A DNA stretch of 64,000 nucleotides from an uncultured Bacteroidales bacterium (GCA_900316515.1 ONDE01000001.1:1-64000), one strand, 5' to 3'. Shown: positions 20,824 to 28,787, counted from the first letter of the stretch. A program made the numbers and translations. Notes: generated from the sequence alone by a model not told the origin.

Positions 20824-20835
20824 TAAAAAAGATTT

Positions 20836-20926
20836 ACAATGGTCATTCACCCTTCACCCTGACCCCCTTCACCCTGACCCCTTCACTCCTTCACCCTTAA
20901 CCCTGAACCAAGACCCCTTAACCCCA
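20836..20926. repeat. Degenerate heptamer/octamer tract in divergent promoter region
   Basis: CCTTCAC and CCTGACC units alternate with period 7-8. This lies in the 321-bp space between two divergent genes (20755-21075). The rest of that space is AT-rich and holds only the two promoters. Confidence 0.75.
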
Positions 20927-21045
20927 TGGCCGTACAAATAGAAGTTTGAATGCTATAGGATAAAAAATATACATGTAATTAATTGATAAATAGTGGTATT
21001 TGTGATGTATGATAAAAAATATTTCATTGTTTTGTTTTTTTTTTG

Positions 21046-21053
21046 TAAGTTTG
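21046..21053 (+). promoter_or_regulatory. -7 promoter element of OmpA-family gene
   Basis: TAAGTTTG fits TAnnTTTG exactly. No clean TTTG stands at the right distance upstream. It places the transcript start near 21060, which argues against the TTG at 21058 as translation start. Confidence 0.55.
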
Positions 21054-21075
21054 CATTTTGAAAAATAGTGCAATT

Positions 21076-22563
21076 ATGCGTAATATAATGCTATTTAAAC
21101 CTATAAATTGGAGCCGCCTTTTGGCTGTGTTAACCATGTGCATGCTGGTTGCAGGCATGAGCATAGATGCTGAGGCTCAGGCTAACAAGCGTCCACCAAG
21201 AAAACCCAGACCTGCTGCTCAGAAGCCTGCTGAAAAGAAGGCCGCCACAAAAAAAACTGCAACACCCGCAGAACAGAAGCCTTCTGAAATCGAGCTTCCT
21301 TACAATTCGAACGACTGCATGTTCGCCATTCAGTTGCAGAACGACAAGCCCTATGGCCCCACAACAATGCCCATGGGCGCTGGCCGTGTCCAGGAAATTG
21401 TGGCCGACAAGCAACATCCGAATATCTTCGAGCGCGAGCATAACACTGTATGGTACAAATTCAAAGCTCCGTACAATGGTATGCTCGAAATCAGTATTGT
21501 GCAGCGTAGCGAATGGGATGACTACGATTTCCTGGTGTATAAGAACACTGGCGCCTATTTCCCCAATCAGGTGATGCAGAACAAAGTCAACCCATTGGCT
21601 GTGAATATGGGCGGCGTGGATAGCGTGGCCCTTGGTGTCAATGCTCTCAAGACTGGCAACGCCAAAAACAAAGCCAAGCCGGCTACACCCGCAAAGACTA
21701 AAAACCAGGACACTCCTGTGTTCGAGATGGAAGCTGCCGCAAAACCGCATATCGGAATGCGCGTCGACGCCACCGACAAGATGCTTACCAAGAAAGAGTT
21801 CGGTGGTTTCATCAAGTCGATTCCCGTCCGCATGGGCGAAGAGTATTACATTGTTCTCGACAATGTGTCTGGCAACGGCATGGGGCACACTATCACCGTC
21901 AGCGTGCATGCCGACGCTTACGAGCCCCTCGTGGTGTTCTACGACCGCAAGGCCCGCCGTTATGTCGATGTCGACCTGATGATTATCGAACGTGGCACTG
22001 GTGGCGTTGAACGTCCTATTGTTAAAGACCAGCACTACCGTGGTGGCAAACTTAAATTCGTCCCGGGATTCAACTACACGCTTTATGCCAAACGCGACGG
22101 CTACTTCTCGGTATTTAAAGAATTCAACGCCCGTGAACTGATGCACCGTGGCGACACGATGATGATGTTCCGACTTGAACGCACTGAGCGTGGTTCGACA
22201 TTCCCCATCAAGGATATCTATTTCGAAGATGGCGAGGCTACGCTGATAGCTAACTACGATTCGGTGCTGATGGACTATGTGGCTATGTTCCGCAACCACC
22301 CCGACATCACCTTCCTCGTGAAGGGCTACGTGCAGAGCTACGGCGTGAACACCGAGGCCGACATGCTCCTCTCGCTCGAGAGGGCCAAGGCCGTGAAACA
22401 GTATTTCGTCGACAAGGGCATCAAGGCCGACCGCATCACCGTGTCGGGCATGACCAAGAACGAAATCAAGCGTGCCGCCTCGGCTGCCTTGGAGAAAGGC
22501 GCCGGCTTCAGCGGCGTGAAGGTTGAACTGATCATCACCGGCAAGCTGGGCGACGTGCAGTAA
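21076..22563 (+). CDS. OmpA-family outer-membrane/peptidoglycan-anchoring protein
   Basis: A 495-residue exported protein. A signal-like N-terminus (LLAVLTMCMLVAGMSIDAEAQ) is followed by a Lys/Ala/Pro-rich linker and a central beta-rich region. A C-terminal OmpA-like domain (about 375-490) has YFEDGEATLIANYDSVL, FLVKGYVQSYG and LSLERAKAVKQYFVDKGI, the usual peptidoglycan-binding layout. ATG 21076 is preferred over the in-frame TTG at 21058 because of the -7 box at 21046. A terminator follows the stop. It probably ties the outer membrane to the wall. Confidence 0.85.
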   Translation: MRNIMLFKPINWSRLLAVLTMCMLVAGMSIDAEAQANKRPPRKPRPAAQKPAEKKAATKKTATPAEQKPSEIELPYNSNDCMFAIQLQNDKPYGPTTMPMGAGRVQEIVADKQHPNIFEREHNTVWYKFKAPYNGMLEISIVQRSEWDDYDFLVYKNTGAYFPNQVMQNKVNPLAVNMGGVDSVALGVNALKTGNAKNKAKPATPAKTKNQDTPVFEMEAAAKPHIGMRVDATDKMLTKKEFGGFIKSIPVRMGEEYYIVLDNVSGNGMGHTITVSVHADAYEPLVVFYDRKARRYVDVDLMIIERGTGGVERPIVKDQHYRGGKLKFVPGFNYTLYAKRDGYFSVFKEFNARELMHRGDTMMMFRLERTERGSTFPIKDIYFEDGEATLIANYDSVLMDYVAMFRNHPDITFLVKGYVQSYGVNTEADMLLSLERAKAVKQYFVDKGIKADRITVSGMTKNEIKRAASAALEKGAGFSGVKVELIITGKLGDVQ

Positions 22564-22564
22564 A

Positions 22565-22591
22565 GTGAGAAGTGAAAATTGAAATGAAATT
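22565..22591. repeat. Heptamer tract after OmpA-family gene
   Basis: AGTGAGA, AGTGAAA, ATTGAAA, then a degenerate unit, directly after the stop codon and before the terminator. Confidence 0.6.
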
Positions 22592-22619
22592 AAGGGGGTG
22601 CATTTAGCGCCCCTTTTTG
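22592..22619 (+). terminator. Terminator of OmpA-family gene
   Basis: A 10-bp stem with two G-T pairs, left arm AAGGGGGTGC (22592-22601), loop ATTTA, right arm GCGCCCCTTT, followed by Ts. Confidence 0.75.
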
Positions 22620-22650
22620 ATAATTAATAATTAGAATTAACAATTGAAAA
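22619..22650. repeat. AT-rich heptamer tract before alpha-2-macroglobulin gene
   Basis: ATAATTA, ATAATTA, GAATTAA, CAATTGA: period 7 up to the ATG at 22652. Confidence 0.6.
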
Positions 22651-22651
22651 T

Positions 22652-25600
22652 ATGGGAATGAAACATAATATTGTTAAGATACTGCTGTGCGTTAGCATCA
22701 TTTTTAATTCTTCATTATTAATTATTAATTCTGCCACCGCACAGGACATCTGGACACGCTTCGACCGCCTGATGGGCGACGGCTCCTACAAGAGCGCCTA
22801 CGAACTGGCCGAGAAGGAGTACAACAGCGGCCGCAACCTGCTGGCCGCCGCCTACCACATGTCGCAGGCCGCCGCCTGCTACCAGGAGGACGCCCGCGAC
22901 AGCGCCGAGGCCCGCTTCCGCGCCCTGCTGCCGCGCCTGGAGGGTGCCGACAAGGCCCTCTGCTACACGTTCCTTGCCGAGTATGACTCGGCCCTGGCCT
23001 TCGCCGACGTGCTGAAGCGGACACCCGTGGAGCAGATAAAGATGTACTGCAACGCCGAGAAGGGCGTGGGAATGACCCCCACGGCCTACGACGTGGTGGT
23101 GTTGCGTATATTGGGCGACTATGACAAGACCACCGATAAGCAGCGCGTCGAGCTGCAGCGCATGCTGGCCGAGTTCCACGCCAAGGACGGCGACGACATA
23201 CGCATCTTCTACGAGAACCGCCTGCTCGACTATCTCTCCAATGTGCCCAACCACCCGATGACGCTCGAGCGCATCGGGGAGTCGATAGCGAAGTTCCGCG
23301 GCACGAAGAGCCCCTATTATACATTGCTGTACGAGCGTGCCGCCCGATTGTGCAACGGCAACGGTGACCATCTGACGGCGTTGCGCTACTGCGACACTGC
23401 CGTCGCGCTGGCACCCAAGAGCGAGGGCGGCATCGAGTGCGCCAACCTCGCCAACGAGATTAAGCAGAAGCGCGTGGACATGGAGAGGGGCAGCCTCATG
23501 GTCGTCCCCGGACAGCCCAGCCTGCAGCGGGTGCGCTACCGCAATGTCGATAGGCTGTACTACCGCATCGTCAAATACACCGAAGGGAAGGACGGCACCG
23601 AGGACTACTCTTGGAGCGAAAAGGCCAAAGGCAAGCTGCTGGCGGCCAAGAAGGTGGCGAGTGGCGAGTGGAAGGTGGATAGCGGCAAAGAGCACAAGTA
23701 TGCCGAGAGTTATGTGTCGCTGCCGGCGCTGCCGGCGGGCCGCTGGTTGCTGATGGTGTCGCCGAGCGAGGACTTCAAGACCGACGGCTTCATGGTCTAC
23801 GCGGTGAACAGCACGGATATGCTGCTGGCGCAGAATGAGCAGGAAGGCCTGCTGCTCGACCGCCGTACAGGTCGCCCCATCGTGGGTCAGGCGATGTGTG
23901 TGGAACGCAGAGACAACAACGGAAAGGTCACTGTGATGGCTACGGCCGTTACCGACCGTTATGGTCGCTACAGTTTGGACTATGAGAAGCCGCGTTGGGG
24001 TGACCAGATTGTTGTCGAGCGCGACGGCTACCGCCTTACGGCGCGTTACAGCAACAGCAGCAACAAGCCCGACACCTCGATGCACATGGACGCTGAGGTG
24101 CGCACCGACCGCCCCATCTACAAGCCCGGCGACACGGTGCAGGTGGCCATAGTGGTTTACCGCACCGACGGCTTGGAAGCCGAGGTGGCCAATGGCGAAC
24201 GGCTGGAGCTTACGTTCTCCGACCCCAACGGCCAGGAGGTGGACACAGTCGACCTGACGACCGACGATTTCGGCGTTGCCAATGCCAGCTTCGTGGTTCC
24301 CACCGACCGCATAGCAGGCACTTTCTTTATCAAGTGCGACGGCAGAGTGAAGTTTTGGGAGCCTGTCCGCGTGGAGGAATACAAGCAGCCGAAGTTCATG
24401 GTACAACTATCCAGCTCCTCCCCTAAGATAGGGGAGGGGGACCCGAGCGAAGCGAGGGTGGAGGAGTATGTAGCTCCACAGTTTGGCGTTCCGTATACGA
24501 TGAAAGGCCTTGCGGCCAGCTACAGCGCGGTGCCGGTGAGCGGTGCCCGTGTGCAGTACCGTGTGGTGCGGCGTCAGCTCCACCGCTGCTGGTGGTTCTA
24601 TAACGATTTCTACAACGAAAGCGAGGTGGCCAGTGGCGAGACCGCTACCGCCGCCGACGGCAGCTTCAGCGTCGTCTTCACGCCCGAACCCGACAGCAAC
24701 GTCGAGCTCTCCACGAAGCCTTCGTTCGAATACGTGGTGCATGTGGATGTCACCGACCTCAACGGCGAGAGCCACAATGCCGTCGGTAGCCTGCGCGTGG
24801 GCTACACCAACGCTTTTGTGTACCTCGAGAGCGGCAGCACGCCCGGCAACCTCAAGGTGAAGCATGTCGATATCAACGGCAACCCGCTCCCCGGCGAGGT
24901 GAAGACCATGGTTGAACTCTTGCGTCAGCCCGCCGAGCCGCGGCTCGACCATCCGTTGCTCCACGAGGGTGTGCACCATACGATGACCGAGGCCGAGTGG
25001 CACAAGGCTTTCCCGCTGCTGGCCTACGGCAACGAGTATAACGACCCAGCCAGCTGGCCTGTGGCCTCGAAGGGCTGGAACGGCGAGAGTGGTGTCTACA
25101 GGGTCACCGTTAGCGCCGAAGGGTCCGATACACTTACGGAACACCTCACCTACGTAGCCCCCGACGCCCGCAGAGTGCCATCGCAGCGGCTGCTGTGGGC
25201 CGAGGTGGAGAAGACCAAGGTCGAGGTGGGCGAGACGGCGCGTCTGCGGTTCGGCTCGCGTTTCAAGGATGTGGAGGTTTACTATATGCTGCGCATAGGC
25301 AACGAGGTGCGCGACTTTAGCCTCGTCCGCCTATCGGACGAGATACGCAGCATCGAGATACCCGTCGACAGCACTATGCTCGGTGGCTTCCAGATCGACC
25401 TCTTCAGCGTGCGCGAAGGCGTCGAGTGCCAGTGGCAGCAGCGCATAGATGTGCCGTTCAGCCACAAGCAGCTGAAGGTCGACATTGCCACCTTCCGCGA
25501 CAAGCTGCTGCCCGGCGAACAGGAAGAATGGACTATTTCAGTTAAGAGTTATGAGTCAGGAGTTAAGAGTGCGTTGATGATGACCATGTACGACGACGCG

Positions 25601-28324
25601 TTGAACTCGTATGGCAGCGCTCGGGCGTGGGGCTTCTCGCCGTGGAGGACGAACTATTCCAGAGTAATAAATCCGCTGCATATCACAGGCGGCATCGGCC
25701 ATTGGCTTAACGAATACCGGCGCCTCTACTATCAGGGCGGCTATACCTCGATGTGGACCCTCAAAGAGGCGCTGCCGTACTATAGCTCTTGGCGCGGTCG
25801 TCGCATGTATAAGTCTGTGGGTGTTGCCAACCAGGCGGCGGTTGAACTTTCGGTTATTGCAGACGAAGTGGAAATGGAAGAGGAAAGTCTCGATATGGCA
25901 GTTGCTCCTATGGCAAGGAATGCCAGCAAGCTTGAAGCTGTTGAGATACTCGAGGAGACCGCTGCCAGCATTACCACTGCGGGCGAGGAGCCCCAGGTGC
26001 GCACCAACCTCAACACGCTGGCTTTCTTCGCCCCCAAGCTGCGCACCAGCGCCGACGGAACGGTGACCTACCGCTTCACTGTGCCCGAACTGCTCACCCG
26101 CTGGAATGTGAAGGGTCTTGCCGTCACCCGCGACGTCAAGATAGGAACCCTCGACAAGACCCTCATAACACAGAAACCGCTCATGGTGCAGCCCAACATG
26201 CCGCGCTTCCTGCGTAGCGGCGACTCGTTGGCGCTGATGGCCAAGGTGGTGCTTAATAATGAGGAATTAGGAATGAGGAATGAGGAATTTCCAGTGGAGG
26301 TGTTCTTTGTGCTTACTGATGCCGCTACGGGCGACACCATCTGCCATCATACCGAAGAGGTGAAGGTGAAGGATGCCGCACAGGTGACCTTTCCCGTCGA
26401 GGTGCCGCAGGGCGTCTATGTCGCAACCTACCGCATTGTGGCTGTCTGCCACACCGACGCCGGCACCCTAAGCGACGGCGAGCAAGGACAGGTGCCCGTG
26501 GTCACCAACCGTCAGGCCGTGACCATCAGTCAGGCCATGTATATCAACGGGGCAGGGGAGAAGCACAATTCGATGCCCGAGTGGCTGGTCGGCAGCGACA
26601 GCCGCGAGCCGCGCCTGGTGGCCGCCGAGGTGACCAGCGACCCCATCTGGCTCGCCATCAAGTGCATGCCCTACCTCAAGACCATGGAGAACCCCTCGAC
26701 CCTCTACCTCGCCAGCCAACTCTACATCAACACCATCGGAAAGAAAATCCTAGACAATATAGATATTCTAGACAATCTAGCCAATCTAGAAAAACTAGAA
26801 GAAACCACCTCCTCCCGCCTGAACATGAACGACGACGTTAAGCAGACCCTGCTCAAGGCCACGCCGTGGGTGCAGGACGCACAGAGCGAAGAGGAGCAGA
26901 TGGCAGCCGTGAAGAACTACTTCGATGCCGGCCGCATCGATGCCGAGCTGCAGACCACTGCCACCAAGCTCGCCAGCCTGCAGAACGCCGACGGCGGATG
27001 GAGCTGGATGCCCGAAGGCCAGAGCAGCCTCTGGGTGACTCAGAATGTGCTGAAAAAACTATCGGCACTCAACCACTCAGGCACTCAGGCAATCAAGCAA
27101 TCAAGCAATCAGGCAATCAATTATGTCGACCGCGAGCAGCAGCGCTACTACGACCGCTGGATTAAACCCTACCTTAAGAAGGGCTATAAGTGGCAGCCCA
27201 CCGACATCGACTACCTCTACACCCGTTCGTTCTATGGCAAGGCCACTACGGAGGCATACAAGTTCTACTATGAGAATGCCCTCAAGGGCTACAAAGGCTA
27301 CGAGAACCTCTACACGCAGGCCCAGCTGGCGCTCATCTTCCACCGCCATGGCGACAAGAAGGCTGCCCTCGACCTGCTGCGCCGCATCAAAGAGAAAGCC
27401 CTCACCAGCGACGAGATGGGCATGTACTGGCGCGACAACACCAGCGGATGGTTCTGGTACCAGCGACCCATCGAGACACAGGCTCTGCTGATACAGGCCT
27501 TCGCCGAGATTACCCCGCAGGATCGCAACACCATAGGCCTCATGCAGCAATGGCTGCTCAAGCAGAAACAGACCACCCATTGGGGCAACGATGCCGCCAC
27601 CACCGAAGCCATCAAGGCACTGACAGTTAAGAATGATGAGTTAAGAGTTAAGAGTGGGGCTGACGTGGTGGGCCTGACTGTCTTCGGCACCGAGATGACG
27701 GCTGAGAGCAAGGGCGCCGAAGGCTACCGTTCGCAGCGGTGGACAGGAAGCGGATTGGATTCACTAATCACTAATCACTCATCTCTCATCACTTTGCGTA
27801 AGCAAGACGACGGCATAGCCTGGGGCGCTGTCTACTACCAGTTTGCCGACGACATGGACAAGATACCCTCCTCCGAGATGGGCATCACGCTGAAGCGCAG
27901 CTTCAGCTTAGTTGGTAGTGGGGAGTGTGTAGTGGATAGCAGTCGTGGGCAAGTGCTACCAACTACCCACTATTCACTACCCACTCTTAAGGTCGGCGAC
28001 CGTGTCAAGGTGCGCATAGACATCCAGTGCGACCGTGCCATGGAATACCTCGAACTCATCGACGGACGTCCGTCGTGCATGGAACCCATGAGCACCCGTG
28101 CCGGCTGGCGCTGGATGGATGGCTTAAGCTATTATGTTACAGTTAACAATACCGACACGCGCTGCTACATCGAGCATATCGACAAAGGCAAGTACTACTT
28201 CGAGTATGAGGTCTATGTCACTAATCCTGGCCACTTTATGGCAGGACCCGTCACCATGCAGTGCATGTATGCCCCCGAATTCCGTGCAATAGCCCCTGCG
28301 CAGACGGTAAAAGTTGGAGATTGA
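22652..28324 (+). CDS. Alpha-2-macroglobulin family protein without thioester
   Basis: An exported 1890-residue protein with family segments in order: signal peptide (about 1-30); helical N-terminal region; MG domains with RTDRPIYKPGDTVQVAIV near residue 485; an MG region with YKQPKFMV; SYESG/DDALNSYGSARAW (alpha-2-macroglobulin core); FFAPKLRTSADGTVTYRFTVPELLTRW near 1130; and an alpha-helical thioester-domain region (LASLQNADGGWSWMPEG, about 1440). Where other family members carry C-x-E-Q, this protein reads CMPYLKTMENPSTLYL (about 1336-1351), so the thioester is missing and covalent trapping of proteases is unlikely. About ten short repeat tracts are inserted in frame (listed separately). 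An envelope protease-inhibitor or structural role is inferred from the family only. Confidence 0.9.
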   Translation: MGMKHNIVKILLCVSIIFNSSLLIINSATAQDIWTRFDRLMGDGSYKSAYELAEKEYNSGRNLLAAAYHMSQAAACYQEDARDSAEARFRALLPRLEGADKALCYTFLAEYDSALAFADVLKRTPVEQIKMYCNAEKGVGMTPTAYDVVVLRILGDYDKTTDKQRVELQRMLAEFHAKDGDDIRIFYENRLLDYLSNVPNHPMTLERIGESIAKFRGTKSPYYTLLYERAARLCNGNGDHLTALRYCDTAVALAPKSEGGIECANLANEIKQKRVDMERGSLMVVPGQPSLQRVRYRNVDRLYYRIVKYTEGKDGTEDYSWSEKAKGKLLAAKKVASGEWKVDSGKEHKYAESYVSLPALPAGRWLLMVSPSEDFKTDGFMVYAVNSTDMLLAQNEQEGLLLDRRTGRPIVGQAMCVERRDNNGKVTVMATAVTDRYGRYSLDYEKPRWGDQIVVERDGYRLTARYSNSSNKPDTSMHMDAEVRTDRPIYKPGDTVQVAIVVYRTDGLEAEVANGERLELTFSDPNGQEVDTVDLTTDDFGVANASFVVPTDRIAGTFFIKCDGRVKFWEPVRVEEYKQPKFMVQLSSSSPKIGEGDPSEARVEEYVAPQFGVPYTMKGLAASYSAVPVSGARVQYRVVRRQLHRCWWFYNDFYNESEVASGETATAADGSFSVVFTPEPDSNVELSTKPSFEYVVHVDVTDLNGESHNAVGSLRVGYTNAFVYLESGSTPGNLKVKHVDINGNPLPGEVKTMVELLRQPAEPRLDHPLLHEGVHHTMTEAEWHKAFPLLAYGNEYNDPASWPVASKGWNGESGVYRVTVSAEGSDTLTEHLTYVAPDARRVPSQRLLWAEVEKTKVEVGETARLRFGSRFKDVEVYYMLRIGNEVRDFSLVRLSDEIRSIEIPVDSTMLGGFQIDLFSVREGVECQWQQRIDVPFSHKQLKVDIATFRDKLLPGEQEEWTISVKSYESGVKSALMMTMYDDALNSYGSARAWGFSPWRTNYSRVINPLHITGGIGHWLNEYRRLYYQGGYTSMWTLKEALPYYSSWRGRRMYKSVGVANQAAVELSVIADEVEMEEESLDMAVAPMARNASKLEAVEILEETAASITTAGEEPQVRTNLNTLAFFAPKLRTSADGTVTYRFTVPELLTRWNVKGLAVTRDVKIGTLDKTLITQKPLMVQPNMPRFLRSGDSLALMAKVVLNNEELGMRNEEFPVEVFFVLTDAATGDTICHHTEEVKVKDAAQVTFPVEVPQGVYVATYRIVAVCHTDAGTLSDGEQGQVPVVTNRQAVTISQAMYINGAGEKHNSMPEWLVGSDSREPRLVAAEVTSDPIWLAIKCMPYLKTMENPSTLYLASQLYINTIGKKILDNIDILDNLANLEKLEETTSSRLNMNDDVKQTLLKATPWVQDAQSEEEQMAAVKNYFDAGRIDAELQTTATKLASLQNADGGWSWMPEGQSSLWVTQNVLKKLSALNHSGTQAIKQSSNQAINYVDREQQRYYDRWIKPYLKKGYKWQPTDIDYLYTRSFYGKATTEAYKFYYENALKGYKGYENLYTQAQLALIFHRHGDKKAALDLLRRIKEKALTSDEMGMYWRDNTSGWFWYQRPIETQALLIQAFAEITPQDRNTIGLMQQWLLKQKQTTHWGNDAATTEAIKALTVKNDELRVKSGADVVGLTVFGTEMTAESKGAEGYRSQRWTGSGLDSLITNHSSLITLRKQDDGIAWGAVYYQFADDMDKIPSSEMGITLKRSFSLVGSGECVVDSSRGQVLPTTHYSLPTLKVGDRVKVRIDIQCDRAMEYLELIDGRPSCMEPMSTRAGWRWMDGLSYYVTVNNTDTRCYIEHIDKGKYYFEYEVYVTNPGHFMAGPVTMQCMYAPEFRAIAPAQTVKVGD
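22703..22730. repeat. Heptamers encoding end of a signal peptide
   Basis: TTTAATT, CTTCATT, ATTAATT, ATTAATT encode FNSSLLIIN, the hydrophobic core of the alpha-2-macroglobulin signal peptide, before SATAQ. Confidence 0.65.
23654..23688. repeat. In-frame heptamers (GTGGCGA type) in alpha-2-macroglobulin gene
   Basis: Five period-7 units: GTGGCGA twice, then GTGGAAG, GTGGATA, GCGGCAA. They encode VASGEWKVDSGK. Confidence 0.75.
24413..24471. repeat. 59-bp palindromic element inserted in coding sequence
   Basis: Outer arms CTCCTCC (24415-24421) and GGAGGAG (24460-24466) pair. Inside are CCCCTAAGATAGGGG and CGAGCGAAGCGAG hairpins. AGCTCC is present at both edges (24413 and 24472), possibly a target duplication. 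It encodes SSSPKIGEGDPSEARVEEY. Confidence 0.65.
25541..25575. repeat. In-frame GTTAAGA heptamers in alpha-2-macroglobulin gene
   Basis: Units GTTAAGA, GTTATGA, GTCAGGA, GTTAAGA, GTGCGTT encode VKSYESGVKS. The same heptamer fills intergenic gaps at 39108, 39950 and 41781. Confidence 0.8.
26257..26291. repeat. In-frame GAATGAG heptamers in alpha-2-macroglobulin gene
   Basis: TAATGAG, GAATTAG, GAATGAG twice, GAATTTC encode NNEELGMRNEEF. Confidence 0.8.
26750..26803. repeat. In-frame nonamers (CTAGACAAT type) in alpha-2-macroglobulin gene
   Basis: Six 9-bp units, five starting CTAG, encode tripeptides LDN, IDI, LDN, LAN, LEK, LEE. Period 9 keeps the frame at any copy number. Confidence 0.85.
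27066..27121. repeat. In-frame octamers (CAATCAAG type) in alpha-2-macroglobulin gene
   Basis: Seven 8-bp units, CACTCAGG-like then CAATCAAG-like, encode HSGTQAIKQSSNQAIN. The octamer recurs in the Nudix gene (44210) and between genes at 30181. Confidence 0.85.
27626..27660. repeat. In-frame GTTAAGA heptamers, second tract
   Basis: GTTAAGA, ATGATGA, GTTAAGA twice, GTGGGGC encode VKNDELRVKSGA. Confidence 0.8.
27761..27795. repeat. In-frame TCACTAA heptamers in alpha-2-macroglobulin gene
   Basis: TCACTAA twice, TCACTCA, TCTCTCA, TCACTTT encode SLITNHSSLITL. Confidence 0.8.
27911..27987. repeat. 77-bp two-armed heptamer element, copy 1
   Basis: Eleven heptamers. The left arm is GTGKRTA-like (GTTGGTA, GTGGGGA...), the right arm is its inverse (CAACTAC, CCACTAT...). 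It encodes VGSGECVVDSS, then TTHYSLPT. Homologous in sequence, orientation and frame to the element at 57713-57789. Confidence 0.85.
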
Positions 28325-28485
28325 AAGTAAGGTGCTGAATTTTTATTATGTTGTAATTGCTTGACAAATAACGTGAAACGTAAAACGTGAAACGAAAAAC
28401 GAAAAAAAGTTTTGCCAGTCCAAAAAATGTTCGTACTTTTGCACCCGCTTTTGATAGGTAAAAGCGCCCAAAAGACTAAAGAACT
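28325..28485. other. Gap before tRNA: heptamers and promoter
   Basis: The gap between the alpha-2-macroglobulin stop and the tRNA holds five ACGTGAA/ACGAAAA heptamers (28371-28405) and then the tRNA promoter. No coding potential seen. Confidence 0.7.
28411..28441 (+). promoter_or_regulatory. Consensus promoter of tRNA-Glu
   Basis: TTTG (28411-28414), 19-bp spacer, TACTTTTG (28434-28441): an exact match to the Bacteroides consensus, 45 bp before the tRNA. Confidence 0.85.
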
Positions 28486-28562
28486 GCCGCATTCGTCTAG
28501 TGGTCCAGGACATCTGCCTCTCACGCAGAAGATCATCAGTTCGACTCTGATATGCGGTACCA
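28486..28562 (+). tRNA. tRNA-Glu (anticodon CTC)
   Basis: Cloverleaf read by eye: acceptor GCCGCAT/ATGCGGT (first pair G-T); anticodon stem TCTGC/GCAGA with loop CTCTCAC, giving anticodon CTC; T arm ATCAG-TTCGACT-CTGAT; discriminator A; CCA encoded at 28560-28562. It reads GAG. It has its own promoter and terminator, so it is a single-gene transcript. Confidence 0.93.
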
Positions 28563-28600
28563 AAGCGATAGAATCAAAAGATTCTGTCGCTTTTCTCTTT
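28563..28600 (+). terminator. Terminator of tRNA-Glu
   Basis: Stem AAAGCGATAGAATC against GATTCTGTCGCTTT (one G-T pair), AAAA loop, then TTCTCTTTTTG, directly after the tRNA 3' end. Confidence 0.9.
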
Positions 28601-28649
28601 TTGTCAGATCTAAACTCTCTAGCCAATCGCGTTTTGATAGTCGCCCATC

Positions 28650-28787
28650 CAAGTCTCACCTAGGTCTCACGTAAGTCTCACCTAAGTCTCGAAGTCTTGA
28701 AGTCTCGTGGTGTGCCGTCGGCTTGGCCGACAATTCTCGAGGTCTTGAAGTCTCGAAGTCTTGAAGTCTCGAAGTCTCACCTAAATG
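28650..28787. repeat. AAGTCTCG/AAGTCTTG short-repeat tract
   Basis: Period-11 units (AAGTCTCACCT type) change to period-8 units (AAGTCTCG, AAGTCTTG). A GCCGTCGGCTTGGCCGAC hairpin interrupts them, then they resume. They fill most of the 305-bp gap between the tRNA and folE; the remainder is AT-rich with no clear signal. Confidence 0.8.

Noticed and set aside
22652..28324. Alpha-2-macroglobulin gene as part of a new defence or toxin system
   Set aside because: No partner genes (such as pbpC or a toxin) beside it; the OmpA-family and tRNA neighbours give no such context.
28486..28562. tRNA-Glu as attachment site of an integrated element
   Set aside because: No integrase and no second copy of the tRNA 3' end seen nearby; neighbours are housekeeping genes.
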